Counted from the stretch's first letter, positions 17,727 through 26,710 are shown. The stretch is DNA of 64,000 nt from an uncultured Gellertiella sp. (GCF_963457605.1 NZ_OY735139.1:1629501-1693500); one strand, 5' to 3'. Notes: generated by a model from the sequence alone, not told the origin. Translations and numbers: made by a program.

Positions 17727-18049
17727 CTTTGGACTCCACACGTCATCACAGAATTTTGCATATACATTCGCGTCACAAACAACATACCTATGCGAGAATA
17801 ATAGAATATAACACCCAAAGAGAGCGCAATCTAAGAGGGAATATTCCTATAAATATACATCCAACGCCGCCCCGATTCATCGTGGGCACGCCACAGTCAC
17901 CAAGCCTGACCAATCCTGCCGGGAGGGATTTTCGCGGATTGCCGTATGAATGTGCCCCAAATGGAAAAAAATCTGCCAATTTCCATGATATTTCGAAATA
18001 TCCGTGCTAAGGGCTCCTGAGAACAAAAATATTGGATCCTGATACTGCC
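17727..18049. other. Intergenic, AT-richer, divergent promoter region
   Basis: This gap separates two divergent small genes and is noticeably richer in A and T than its surroundings, so it should contain both promoters. A 10-base palindrome GGAATATTCC is at 17838-17847. No open frame with a ribosome site and no RNA gene was recognised. Confidence 0.4.
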
Positions 18050-18337
18050 ATGATTGAGCTTACGCCCTCCCAGATTGCCGGTCTGAAACTTGCCAAAGAC
18101 GGAGATCTTTATCCGCAATCGGCGAAAAAGTGGACGCATGAGAACGCCCAGGTGACCTTTGCCCGCACCGACCGCTGGAAAGAACGCCCGCAGAAGATCA
18201 AGTCGGTCAGCGCCAAGACGCTGGAAGACCTCAAGGAGCCCGGTTTTCTCGAGCGCCGCCATCTGGATGACAATGCGGAAAAGGATGTCTACGGCATCAC
18301 CATGGCTGGCAAGATGTGGTTGTTGCAGAACAAGTAA
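18050..18337 (+). CDS. Hypothetical protein, about 95 aa
   Basis: A small soluble protein beginning MIELTPSQIAGLKLAKDGDL and containing KTLEDLKEPGFLERR, then YGITMAGKMWLLQNK at the end. The helix-helix-strand pattern and the final 'TMAGK' turn look like a small winged-helix fold, but no family was recognised. ATG 18032 in the same frame is an alternative start. It is a single gene ending before a perfect inverted repeat at 18381. Confidence 0.55.
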   Translation: MIELTPSQIAGLKLAKDGDLYPQSAKKWTHENAQVTFARTDRWKERPQKIKSVSAKTLEDLKEPGFLERRHLDDNAEKDVYGITMAGKMWLLQNK

Positions 18338-18380
18338 CGCTGCGACGGCCTGCGGCTTCCTTCCCTTTTGAGACCTTGTC

Positions 18381-18403
18381 GCCGCAGGCCTCTGGCCTGC
18401 GGC
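18381..18403. terminator. Perfect hairpin between convergent genes
   Basis: GCCGCAGGCC, TCT, then GGCCTGCGGC: a 10-base stem with a 3-base loop between the convergent genes ending at 18337 and 18437. There is no T tract on either side, so it is either a bidirectional, weak terminator or a REP-like palindrome. Confidence 0.45.
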
Positions 18404-18436
18404 GCGGTTGTGCCTGGACGCTGATCGGCAAATCCG

Positions 18437-18718
18437 TCACGGGGTGACGTCGACACCTTTCCAGAAGGCAATGCGTCCCTTGATTTCGGCAGCCGCAGGC
18501 TTCGGTTCCGGATAGAACCAGGCGGCGTCAGGATTGGTTCTGCCATCAACAATCAGCGAATAATACTTCGCCTCACCCTTCCAGGGACAGCTTGATCGCG
18601 TCGTGCTCGGCAACAGAAAAACCGTGTCCACGGAAGCGGCGGGAAAATAATGATTGCCCTCCACCACCACGGTATCGCTGCTTTCGGCGATCCTGGTGCC
18701 ATTCCACAATGCTTTCAT
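18437..18718 (-). CDS. DUF427 domain protein
   Basis: A 93-residue protein that matches the DUF427 family: MKALWNGTRIAESSDTVVVEG at the start, then the conserved SSCPWKGEAKYYSL and a late YPEPKPAAAEIKGRIAFW. The fold is a compact beta structure with a conserved Cys-Pro-Trp-Lys motif. The biochemical function is not established. ATG 18718 matches the family N-terminus; the frame extends to 18802 without similarity. Confidence 0.8.
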   Translation of the reverse strand: MKALWNGTRIAESSDTVVVEGNHYFPAASVDTVFLLPSTTRSSCPWKGEAKYYSLIVDGRTNPDAAWFYPEPKPAAAEIKGRIAFWKGVDVTP

Positions 18719-19164
18719 CTCGCCATCTCCTCCGACCTCACCCGACAATACAGGCGCAGCTATGCGTCCGGCAATCCGGGCAGATTTCAGAGCGTGGCGC
18801 ATTTCGAGGGTGGCATGCGTGTCGCTTTTGCCTCTCCGCTTTCCCCATACCTGACCTCCCCGGAAACGGCCTGATGGCTCATGCCATTCTGCGCCATGCC
18901 CGGCGGCATCCTGCGGCGACCTTGTCCTCTCCGGGGCAAATGGCCGAATTTGCAGGCTTGCCCGACCCTGCGCGGTGAAATCCCGTGGAAATCCGGCCTC
19001 ACCGCTTGCGTCCGGTCCTTGTTCCCCTTGCGGTGACCGCTGGCACAGGGACCTTTGTCATGTGGTCGTGCAGTATTTGAAGAATGTCGCAGACAGGCTT
19101 CAATTCCGTCTTCTTAGGCCCTAGAGTTCGGCCTCAACATTTCAATCGGGGTTCTAAAAACCAA
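18719..19164. other. Intergenic, leader of the FAD/GcvT dehydrogenase gene
   Basis: This 446-base gap holds the divergent promoters of the DUF427 gene and the dehydrogenase. The segment 19070-19164 is the likely 5' leader of the dehydrogenase. Glycine- or SAM-riboswitch motifs were looked for by eye and not found. No convincing gene is present. Confidence 0.35.
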
Positions 19165-21726
19165 ATGGCAGAGTTTCCGCAAAAGGCAAAGGTCGTCATC
19201 ATCGGACTGGGTGGCATCGTCGGTGCCTCCATCGCGCATCACCTGATCGAGCGCGGCTGGACCGATATCGTCGGTATCGACAAGTCAGGCATCCCGACGG
19301 ACATCGGCTCGACCGCCCATGCCTCTGATTTCTGCTATGCGACCAGCCACGATTTCCTGTCCTGCTGGACGACACTCTACTCGGTCGATTTCTATGAGAA
19401 GATGGGCCATTACGCCCGTATCGGCGGTCTGGAAGTGGCCCGCACCGGCGATGACCCCCGCATGGACGAGATCCGCCGCAAGGTGACCTCCGGCAAGGCC
19501 TTCGGCACCCGCGCCCGGCTGATCGAGCCCGCCGAGATCAAGGCGAAATTCCCGCTGATCGAGGAAGAGATGGTGCAGGGCGGTCTCTGGGACCCGGATG
19601 CCGGCCTCGTCATTCCGCGCTCGCAGACGGTTGCAGGCAAGCTGGTCGACCAGGCCGAAAAGAGCGGCAAGCTCCTCTCCTTCGCCAATACGCCTGCCCA
19701 GTCGCTGGTTGTCGAGAACGGCCGCATCAAGGCGGTGGTCACCCATCGCGGCACCATCGAGGCCGATTACGTCATCGTCTGCGCCGGCCTCTGGGGCCGC
19801 CTGATTGCCGAAATGGTCGGCGAAGACCTGCCCGTCATGCCGGTCGACCATCCCTTGACCTTCTTCGGTCCCTATAACGAGTTCGAAGGCACCGGCAAGG
19901 AAATCGGCTGGCCGCTGCTGCGCGACCAGGGCAATTCCGCCTATATGCGCGATACCGGCGATCCGACCACCGCCGAAGGCGGCCAGATCGAATGGGGCTA
20001 TTACGAAGAAACCAATCCGCGCCTCTGCCATCCCCGCCACCTGCTTGAAAAGCACGAGGCCCGCCTGTCGCCGTCGCAGCGCGATCTCGAGATGGAACAG
20101 ATCATCACGCCGCTGGAACGCGCGATGGAACTGACCCCGATCCTCGGCGAGCTCGGCTATAACGAAAGCCATTCCTTCAACGGCCTGCTGCAGGTCACCA
20201 CCGATGGCGGCCCGTCGATGGGCGAGAGCCAGAAGGTGCGCGGCCTCTGGTATGCCGTTGCCATCTGGGTCAAGGACGCCCCGGGCATGGCCAAGCTGAT
20301 CGCCGACTGGATGACCGACGGGCGTACCCCGATCGACCACAACCGGATCGACTATTCGCGCTTCTATCCGCACATGATGGAAGAGAAGTTCATCGAGGGC
20401 CGCTGCACCGAGGCAGCCCAGAAGGTCTACAATCCCGCTGTCCATCCGCGCGAACCCTATGCCACCGGTCGCAACATCCGCCGCTCGCCCTTCTATGAAC
20501 GCGAAGTCGAGCTTGGCGGTTATTTCATGGAACTCGGCGGCTGGGAACGGGCCCACGGCTATGCGGCCAACGAGCATCTGCTGGAAAAATACGGCGACCG
20601 GGTTCCGGTACGTGCCAACGAGTGGGACAACCGCCATTTCTGGCGCGTCTCCAACGCCGAACATCTGGCGATGAGCGAGGATTGCGGCATCGTCAACCTC
20701 TCGCATTTCGCCATGATCGACGTCGAAGGCCCCGACCATGTGGAACTGCTGGAATGGGTGGCGGCCGCCAAGATCGGTGGCGATGCCAATATCGGCAAGG
20801 GCATCTATACCCACTTCCTCGACGAGGAAGGCATGGTGCGCGCCGACCTGACGATCATCCGCATGGCCGACCGCTGCCGCGTCATCGACGGTGCCGATGC
20901 CGGCCCGCGCGATTTCCACTATCTGCGCCGCGTTGCCGAGGACAAGGGCTTTGACGTCACCATCACCGATGTCACCGAGAAATACGTGACCATCGGCATC
21001 TGGGGCCCGAATGCCCGCGTCAACCTGCAGAAGGTGGTGGAAGATCCCGCTGGCCTTGAGCCGGAAAACTTTGCCTTCGCCGCCATCAAGCAGGTGAAGA
21101 TCGCCGGCAAGAACGTCACCGCCTTCCGCATTTCCTATGTGGGGGAACAGGGCTGGGAACTGCACATGGCCTATGGCGATGCGCTGGCCGTCTGGGATGC
21201 GCTGCGCTCCACCGGCGTAATGCCGTTCGGCGTCGAGACCTATGCCAACAGCCGCCGCATGGAAAAGAGCCTGCGGCTGCAGAATGCCGACCTGCTGACC
21301 GAGTATAACCTGATCGAATCCGATCTCGCCCGTCCGAAGGTCAAGGAAGCCGACTTCTGCGGCAAGGCCAGGCATATCGAGTACAAGGCCCGCGAGCACC
21401 AGCCCGCCATGCTCTGCACGCTTGTGATGACCGACAATGTCGATTCCAGCGGCGTCGCCCGCTATCCCGTCGGCATCATGCCGGTCATGGATCCGGCAAC
21501 CGGGGAAACGCTCGTCGACGAACTCGGCCGCCGCTCCTACACCACTTCGGTTGCCTATGGCCCGACCATCGGCAAGAACATCGCGCTTGCCTATCTCCCC
21601 TGGTCCTGGTGCCAGGAAGGCCGCAAGCTGATGGTCGAGTATTTCGGCGAGACCTATCCGGTCGAAGTCGCAGGCGTCGGCTACAAGCCGCTCTACGACC
21701 CCCAGAACCTGAAGCCGCGCACCTGA
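19165..21726 (+). CDS. FAD-dependent dehydrogenase with GcvT domain (dimethylglycine/sarcosine dehydrogenase type)
   Basis: An 853-residue fusion. The N-terminal FAD domain (residues 1 to about 390) has the dinucleotide motif VVIIGLGGIVGASIAHHL; the C-terminal half is a GcvT-like aminomethyltransferase domain (GEQGWELHMAYGDALAVWDAL, then KSLRLQNADLLTEYNLIESD). This architecture oxidatively demethylates N-methylated glycines and passes the one-carbon unit to tetrahydrofolate. ATG 19165 begins the FAD domain; an upstream start at 19084 would add 27 unrelated residues. It converges on purU across a shared terminator, consistent with disposal of the one-carbon unit as formate. The exact N-methyl substrate is open. 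Confidence 0.9.
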   Translation: MAEFPQKAKVVIIGLGGIVGASIAHHLIERGWTDIVGIDKSGIPTDIGSTAHASDFCYATSHDFLSCWTTLYSVDFYEKMGHYARIGGLEVARTGDDPRMDEIRRKVTSGKAFGTRARLIEPAEIKAKFPLIEEEMVQGGLWDPDAGLVIPRSQTVAGKLVDQAEKSGKLLSFANTPAQSLVVENGRIKAVVTHRGTIEADYVIVCAGLWGRLIAEMVGEDLPVMPVDHPLTFFGPYNEFEGTGKEIGWPLLRDQGNSAYMRDTGDPTTAEGGQIEWGYYEETNPRLCHPRHLLEKHEARLSPSQRDLEMEQIITPLERAMELTPILGELGYNESHSFNGLLQVTTDGGPSMGESQKVRGLWYAVAIWVKDAPGMAKLIADWMTDGRTPIDHNRIDYSRFYPHMMEEKFIEGRCTEAAQKVYNPAVHPREPYATGRNIRRSPFYEREVELGGYFMELGGWERAHGYAANEHLLEKYGDRVPVRANEWDNRHFWRVSNAEHLAMSEDCGIVNLSHFAMIDVEGPDHVELLEWVAAAKIGGDANIGKGIYTHFLDEEGMVRADLTIIRMADRCRVIDGADAGPRDFHYLRRVAEDKGFDVTITDVTEKYVTIGIWGPNARVNLQKVVEDPAGLEPENFAFAAIKQVKIAGKNVTAFRISYVGEQGWELHMAYGDALAVWDALRSTGVMPFGVETYANSRRMEKSLRLQNADLLTEYNLIESDLARPKVKEADFCGKARHIEYKAREHQPAMLCTLVMTDNVDSSGVARYPVGIMPVMDPATGETLVDELGRRSYTTSVAYGPTIGKNIALAYLPWSWCQEGRKLMVEYFGETYPVEVAGVGYKPLYDPQNLKPRT

Positions 21727-21744
21727 TCTTTTTCGCGCCGTCCT

Positions 21745-21793
21745 GAACCGAAAAAAGCGGGCCGCCCCATCTGGAGCGGCCTGCTTCGGTTTT
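21745..21793. terminator. Bidirectional rho-independent terminator
   Basis: A long stem (AACCGAA...AGCGGGCCGC paired with GCGGCCTGCT...TTCGGTTTT, one G-T pair) with A-rich left and T-rich right edges lies between the convergent dehydrogenase and purU genes, so it can stop transcription from both sides. Confidence 0.8.
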
Positions 21794-21831
21794 GCGTGGA
21801 TGCCGCGGGAGGCGGCAGCCGGTCCCGCAGG

Positions 21832-22716
21832 TCAGCCCATCCGCTCGGACGCATAGGAGCCGGGGCTTGCCGGGAAGACCACGGTGCGGTGGCCGTTCAT
21901 GAACACCCGGTGATGGATATGGGCATGGATGGCGCGGGCGAGAACCTGGCTTTCCACGTCCCGGCCGATGGAGACGTAATCGGCAGCCGACTGGGCATGG
22001 GTGATGCGGGCCACGTCCTGCTCGATGATCGGCCCTTCGTCGAGATCCGCCGTGACATAATGGGCCGTCGCGCCGATCAGCTTGACGCCACGCTCGAAGG
22101 CCTGCTTGTAGGGATTTGCCCCCTTGAAACTCGGCAGGAAGGAATGGTGGATATTGATGATCCGCCCGGACATCTTCTGGCAGATTTCATCCGACAGCAC
22201 CTGCATGTAGCGGGCAAGCACGATCAGTTCCGCGCCCGATGTCTCGACGATCTCCATCAGCCGGGCTTCTGCCTGCGGCTTGTTGGCCCTGGTGACATTG
22301 ACATGGTGGAACGGTATGTCGTGGTTGACGACGATCTTCTGGTAATCGAAATGGTTGGAGACGACGCCGACGATGTCGATCGGCAGCGCCCCGATCTTCC
22401 AGCGATACAGCAGGTCGTTCAGGCAATGGCCGAAGCGCGACACCATCAGCAGCACCTTCATCTTGTCGTCGCTGCCATGGAATTCGCAAGCCATGTCGAA
22501 GCGGGCCTTCACCGGTTCGAACCCAGCCACGATATCCTCGATCGGCGCGCCGTCCTGCGAGGTAAAGGTCACCCGCATGAAAAACAGCCCGGTTTCAAGA
22601 TCATCGAACTGGGAACTGTCGATGATGTAACACCCCTTGTCGGCGAGAAATCCGGAAATGGCAGCAACGATTCCCCGCTTGGATATGCAGGACACGGTCA
22701 GGACATGGCTTTTCAT
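21832..22716 (-). CDS. purU: Formyltetrahydrofolate deformylase
   Basis: A 294-residue enzyme that hydrolyses 10-formyl-THF to formate and THF. The N-terminal ACT domain is HVLTVSCISKRGIVAAISGF, and the C-terminal formyltransferase domain carries the catalytic Asn-His and Asp: NIHHSFLPSFKGANPY and GATAHYVTADLDEGPI. Both length and domain order are typical. ATG 22716 is chosen over an in-frame TTG two codons upstream. It is convergent with the N-demethylating dehydrogenase, which generates the methylene/formyl-THF that PurU drains. Confidence 0.95.
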   Translation of the reverse strand: MKSHVLTVSCISKRGIVAAISGFLADKGCYIIDSSQFDDLETGLFFMRVTFTSQDGAPIEDIVAGFEPVKARFDMACEFHGSDDKMKVLLMVSRFGHCLNDLLYRWKIGALPIDIVGVVSNHFDYQKIVVNHDIPFHHVNVTRANKPQAEARLMEIVETSGAELIVLARYMQVLSDEICQKMSGRIINIHHSFLPSFKGANPYKQAFERGVKLIGATAHYVTADLDEGPIIEQDVARITHAQSAADYVSIGRDVESQVLARAIHAHIHHRVFMNGHRTVVFPASPGSYASERMG

Positions 22717-23170
22717 CTTCAACCCTTGAAAACTGTTCTCGGCGCGACCCTAGACGCGAAAAGAGTGCGGCGCAATATCGCTGCGAAACACTTCCCGTCG
22801 CCACCCTATTCGCTTGAATAATGAACCATATCAGCTTTCCACCATATCCTATCCGGGCCGCAGCCCCCCCCGGGAAAGACATGCCGCTACGAGAACAGTC
22901 AGCTACCGGCCCAACAGGACTGGACTGATTCGCCCGCCGATGCGGCCGGATACCGCCAGACCAGCCCACCCTGCGCCCGCTTCCCTGTGGAAAACCGGCG
23001 GCACCACGTTTTTCCCGCCGCCAAACACGGAGGCACTTTGCTATTTGATGGTGCAATACCCTAAACCTCCTGATGTGACCTGTGAAAATCACTAGCGTTT
23101 TCGGAAAGGTCGCTATAAAACATCAAATATTAATATATGTTAATTCTTTCATTTATTAATTAGATTATCT
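22717..23170. other. Intergenic region upstream of purU and of a candidate RNA gene
   Basis: No coding frame is convincing in this stretch. The part near 22717-22800 should contain the purU promoter on the minus strand. From about 23085 the sequence turns strongly AT-rich, typical of a promoter zone for the RNA candidate that begins near 23186. Confidence 0.4.
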
Positions 23171-23179
23171 TGCTAATAT
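23171..23179 (+). promoter_or_regulatory. Extended -10 promoter TGCTAATAT
   Basis: TGnTAATAT is an extended -10 element within an AT-rich block; the expected start is near 23186. No good -35 hexamer is visible, which is tolerated with an extended -10. The downstream DNA is not coding but is rich in inverted repeats. Confidence 0.5.
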
Positions 23180-23185
23180 AGAGAC

Positions 23186-23416
23186 ACTGGAAACGGACGG
23201 TCCCACAACAAGCGTCCACATCGCTCCGGGTCTTGCTCGCCGCCGCAACGCAAGGCCCGCCCGTTCTCTCCGTGTCCAGTGTGTAGAGGCGTAAAAAGAA
23301 TGGGGTCGGGTTGGTGCCGCCGCTCACTGGATAAAACCAGATAACCCGACCCCCGTTCTCACCCCTCGCCCCGCCAAACCTCGCCTCCGCCAGACAGGAA
23401 GGCGCGGTTTTTGTTT
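23186..23416 (+). ncRNA. Candidate structured small RNA (about 230 nt)
   Basis: No protein-coding frame with a ribosome site occupies this stretch, but four helices are evident. ACACTGGA at 23184-23191 pairs with TCCAGTGT at 23275-23282 and the pairing extends inward (ACGGA/TCCGT). GGGTCTTGC at 23228-23236 pairs with GCAAGGCCC at 23250-23258. GGGGTCGGGTT at 23302-23312 pairs perfectly with AACCCGACCCC at 23343-23353 and encloses CTGG-ATAAAA-CCAG. The last is an intrinsic terminator at 23376-23416. Together with the extended -10 upstream this is a full transcription unit. It does not look like SRP RNA, tmRNA or RNase P, and the family is not recognised. Confidence 0.5.
23376..23416 (+). terminator. 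Rho-independent terminator of the RNA candidate
   Basis: AACCTCGCCT pairs with AGGCGCGGTT (one mismatch) and is followed directly by TTTGTTT. It ends about 230 bases after the candidate promoter and about 110 bases before the MFS gene. Confidence 0.7.
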
Positions 23417-23524
23417 CGCTTTGCCGGCAGACCTGATCTATATCCTGTCGATCAGACGATTGCCCCATGCGTCGCCCCCCAGTTCAGACACTTGTCGTGC
23501 CGTCATCAACAACAGGATTGAGCC

Positions 23525-24937
23525 ATGTCAGACGAGATCCGCCGGGCAGGTGACAGTCCTGTGGGCACGGAGGGGGAGATCAAATCCGAAGAGAATGCGG
23601 CACCCCCCGACGGTCTGCCGATGCCGCGGCGGGTGATTTCGGCGGCCGCCGTCCTGACCGCCATCGTGCTCGCGGTGCTGGACGGAGCCATTGCCAATGT
23701 GGCGCTGCCGACCATCTCGCGGGTGCTCGATGTCACGCCCTCGGCGGCCATCTGGGTGGTGAGCAGCTACCAGATGGCGCTGGTCATTGCGCTTCTGCCC
23801 TGTGCGGCGCTGGGCGAAAGCTACGGCTATCGTCGGGTCTTTACCCTTGGCGTGGTGCTTTTCACCCTTGCCTCGGCGCTCTGCGCGCTCGCCCCCTCGC
23901 TCGGCTGGCTGATTGCCGCCCGGTTGCTGCAGGGACTTGGCGGGGCCGCCATCATGGCGCTGCTCGCCGCCCTGTTGCGGCTGACCTATCCAAGGCACAT
24001 GGTGGGCCGGGCCATTGGCTGGAATGCGCTGGCGGTCGCCCTGTCGGCAGCGGCGGGACCGACGCTCGGCGCGACGATCCTCACCCTTGCAGACTGGCCC
24101 TGGCTGTTTGCCATCAATATCCCGGTCGGGCTGATCGTACTTGCCTGCGCCCGGTATCTGCCCGCCCATAAGGGCACAGGTCGCCCTGTCGACCTTATCA
24201 GCGTCGCGCTCAATGCCGGTTTTTTCGCACCGCTGGTGGTTGGAGTCGATTACCTGACCTCAAGCCCGCTGCCTGGCCTGGCCCTGCTGGCCTTCGCCGC
24301 CCTCAGCCTTATCCTGCTGATCCGGCGCGAATTCGACAGTCCCGCACCGCTGATCCCGCTCGATCTGCTGCGCGCCCGGCCCTTCCGCATTTCGGTTCTG
24401 GCATCGATCTGCTGCTTTGTCGCCCAATCCGCCGCCATCATCGCCCTGCCCTTCTATATTCAGCATACATTGGGGCAACCGGCTTTCAAAACCGGGCTTT
24501 ACATGACCGCCTGGCCGCTGACGGTGGCGCTGGTCGCGCCGGTTTCGGGCAGGCTTGCCGACCGGGTGCCGACGGGCCTGCTCTGTGCGCTCGGTGGAAC
24601 CGCTTTTGCCGCAGGGCTGATCGGCTGCGCGCTCTGGCCGCTCCAGACCCATGTCGGCGCGCTGATCCCGATGACCATGCTGGCAGGCCTCGGCTTCGGC
24701 TTCTTCCAGACACCCAACAACCGCAACATGCTGATGGCCGCCCCGCGGGCGCGGATCGGTGCGGCGGGCGGCATGCAGGGGACGGCAAGACTGACCGGCC
24801 AGACCATCGGCGCGGTGCTGATGGCGCTGCTGTTCACGCTCGCCCCCGTCGATATCGCGCCCCGCTTCGGGCTTGCAATTGCAGCGGTGCTGGCGCTTTC
24901 GGCAGGGCTGATCAGTACACTGAGGATCAGGGCGTGA
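23525..24937 (+). CDS. MFS transporter, drug:H+ antiporter (DHA2/EmrB-QacA) type
   Basis: A 470-residue inner-membrane protein with a roughly 35-residue cytoplasmic N-tail and many hydrophobic segments consistent with 14 helices. Motifs include VLDGAIANVALPTISRVL (family motif D1), WVVSSYQMALVIALLPCAALGESYGYRRVF (motif A region) and RLLQGLGGAAIMALLAALL. It probably exports toxic compounds or metabolites. AGGATTG upstream supports ATG 23525. The 3' end overlaps the convergent aconitase X gene by 11 bases. Confidence 0.92.
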   Translation: MSDEIRRAGDSPVGTEGEIKSEENAAPPDGLPMPRRVISAAAVLTAIVLAVLDGAIANVALPTISRVLDVTPSAAIWVVSSYQMALVIALLPCAALGESYGYRRVFTLGVVLFTLASALCALAPSLGWLIAARLLQGLGGAAIMALLAALLRLTYPRHMVGRAIGWNALAVALSAAAGPTLGATILTLADWPWLFAINIPVGLIVLACARYLPAHKGTGRPVDLISVALNAGFFAPLVVGVDYLTSSPLPGLALLAFAALSLILLIRREFDSPAPLIPLDLLRARPFRISVLASICCFVAQSAAIIALPFYIQHTLGQPAFKTGLYMTAWPLTVALVAPVSGRLADRVPTGLLCALGGTAFAAGLIGCALWPLQTHVGALIPMTMLAGLGFGFFQTPNNRNMLMAAPRARIGAAGGMQGTARLTGQTIGAVLMALLFTLAPVDIAPRFGLAIAAVLALSAGLISTLRIRA

Positions 24938-26663
24938 GCCAGGCCGGAAGCGCCGCGCTGGCCCGTCCGGTGCACGCCGCCTCCACGCAGCCGGCGAGGC
25001 TGGCGAAATAGAGCTTCCGGCCTGAAAGGCCGGTGCCATAATGGGCATATTTGCCGGAATTGGTGATGATCGTACGGGCGTGCGGCGGGATCACCGGCTC
25101 GACCACCATGCACCAGCAGGTATCGACGACAATCTGGACGCCGAATGCCTCGAGTTCCTCCCGGATACCCGCGCGGGTGATCGCTTCTACCGTCGCCCGG
25201 CCCGCAGTCACCACCACCGCCACATCGGGATCGCGGATGCGCCCCTTGCAAAGGGCTGAAAGCCTTGCAAATTCATCCGCCGAGAAATGTGGATTGCCGA
25301 GCGACACCAGGTCGACGCGCAACTCCGTCGCGCTGTTGAGCTTCGTCCAGCTGCCGGCGAGATCGGCGGGCCCGACCGCGACCCTTTCGACATCCATGCC
25401 ACCCGTTGCCTGTGCGAGATCGCAGGCCTCGGGCGTTACGCCGACGATATGAAACATGGGCGCCCCCGACGAGGTTGCAAAGGCCGCCCCGAAGGCCTTC
25501 AGGTCATCCGGCGTCGGATGGGCAGCCTCGAGCCCGGAAAGGACGGGTATCTCCGACGGTGAAAGCAGGCCCGCGTGATAGCCAAGCAGGGGATAGAAGG
25601 CGTCGTCGATGCCTTCAGGAACCGTCACCGCGACATGCAGCCGTGCCCGCCTCTCGCTGTCGAGATGGCAGCCCGCCAGCGGTGCGCGGCCGGTGAGCGC
25701 GATGCAGATATCGAGATAATCAGGATATTTCATCGTGCGCGCGCCGAGCACGCTGTTGGCGTAGACCACCGCATTGGATTCCGCCCAGACGATATTCTCC
25801 CCTTCCACCGGCGCTGAGGCAAGCTGGTAGGGCGCGCAGGTGAATGTGGGCTCAGCCCCCATCGCCACATAGGCATCGGCAAGCGCGCTGGCGGGTTCGC
25901 CGAGGTCAGGGTCCGTTCCCTGCTGCCGCCAGTTCAGCCGGTCGACGGAGATGGCGTTGAGCGTGGTCGGCACCCTGACCCGCGCCCCGCCGTCGCAAAG
26001 CGCCCGGGCAAAATTCAGGCTGGCCGCGCCCGTATAGATGCAGCCATCGATATGCGCCCGCGTAACGTCGATCAACGCACTTGCCCCGAGAATATTGGCA
26101 AAGCGCAGGATGATCCGCATGGCCAGGGCGGCAGCGCGGCCCTCGCCACCCGCCAGCATTCGCCGGTCCGGATCGCTCAGCCGCAGCGCGGAGCGCGGTG
26201 CCGCACCTGCGACATGCGTCTCGGCCATGTCGCCCGCGTCGAAGACCCGATTGCCGTCGATCCCGATTGAAGACTTTGACTCGAGCGCGGCAAACCCCTC
26301 CGCGCCGAGCGCGACCATCGGGATCGATACGCCAAAGACCTCTTCGGCAACGATCACGCCCAGAGACAGGATCTCCTCCTTCTGGGCGAATATCATGCCC
26401 GCCGGTCCGTGGCCATTCAGGATCAGTTCCATGATGACGCTGCTGCCGGTACAGGAGCCCCGCCCGCTCGGAATGGCAAGGATGCGGCCTTTGACATTTT
26501 TGCCGAACAGCGGATGGGTGCGGTCGATCACCTCGCCGGTTGCCGCGTCGATACCGCCCCAGAAGCTGATGGGGACATCGCTGTGCAGAAGCTCGCCTTT
26601 CGCCTTGCCATCGACAAGCACCGCGCCGGTTTCCATCCATGTTGCCTGCGTGGTTTGCGTCAC
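24927..26663 (-). CDS. Aconitase X (AcnX), fused swivel and catalytic domains (DUF521)
   Basis: A 578-residue single-chain AcnX. The small swivel domain is at the N-terminus (VLVDGKAKGELLHSDVPISFWGG, then IPSGRGSCTGSSVIMELI), followed by the large domain with NSVLGARTMKYPDYLDICIALTGRAP. Characterised bacterial AcnX proteins are cis-3-hydroxy-L-proline dehydratases, while archaeal ones act on phosphomevalonate; the fused type from agrobacteria is of the former kind. The start is non-ATG: GTG 26663 with AAAGGGA upstream is preferred to TTG 26669, and the first ATG is at 26636. It is divergent from the acylphosphatase-like gene. No other hydroxyproline genes are adjacent. Confidence 0.85.
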   Translation of the reverse strand: MTQTTQATWMETGAVLVDGKAKGELLHSDVPISFWGGIDAATGEVIDRTHPLFGKNVKGRILAIPSGRGSCTGSSVIMELILNGHGPAGMIFAQKEEILSLGVIVAEEVFGVSIPMVALGAEGFAALESKSSIGIDGNRVFDAGDMAETHVAGAAPRSALRLSDPDRRMLAGGEGRAAALAMRIILRFANILGASALIDVTRAHIDGCIYTGAASLNFARALCDGGARVRVPTTLNAISVDRLNWRQQGTDPDLGEPASALADAYVAMGAEPTFTCAPYQLASAPVEGENIVWAESNAVVYANSVLGARTMKYPDYLDICIALTGRAPLAGCHLDSERRARLHVAVTVPEGIDDAFYPLLGYHAGLLSPSEIPVLSGLEAAHPTPDDLKAFGAAFATSSGAPMFHIVGVTPEACDLAQATGGMDVERVAVGPADLAGSWTKLNSATELRVDLVSLGNPHFSADEFARLSALCKGRIRDPDVAVVVTAGRATVEAITRAGIREELEAFGVQIVVDTCWCMVVEPVIPPHARTIITNSGKYAHYGTGLSGRKLYFASLAGCVEAACTGRASAALPAWLTP

Positions 26664-26710
26664 GGTCAATCCCTTTGTCCCTTGCCATCGTTTCGAGCCC
26701 GGTCATCCTA

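Noticed and set aside
17838-17847. Palindrome GGAATATTCC as an operator
   Set aside because: A 10-base palindrome in an AT-rich gap is expected by chance often enough, and no second copy or regulator supports it.
18950-19164. Glycine or SAM riboswitch before the one-carbon dehydrogenase gene
   Set aside because: The leader was read for the conserved cores of these riboswitches and none was present; only minor unstructured repeats were seen.
19285-21399. A 704-codon open frame on the minus strand
   Set aside because: It is antisense to the FAD/GcvT dehydrogenase, which has clear family motifs throughout; the frame has no ribosome site or domain.
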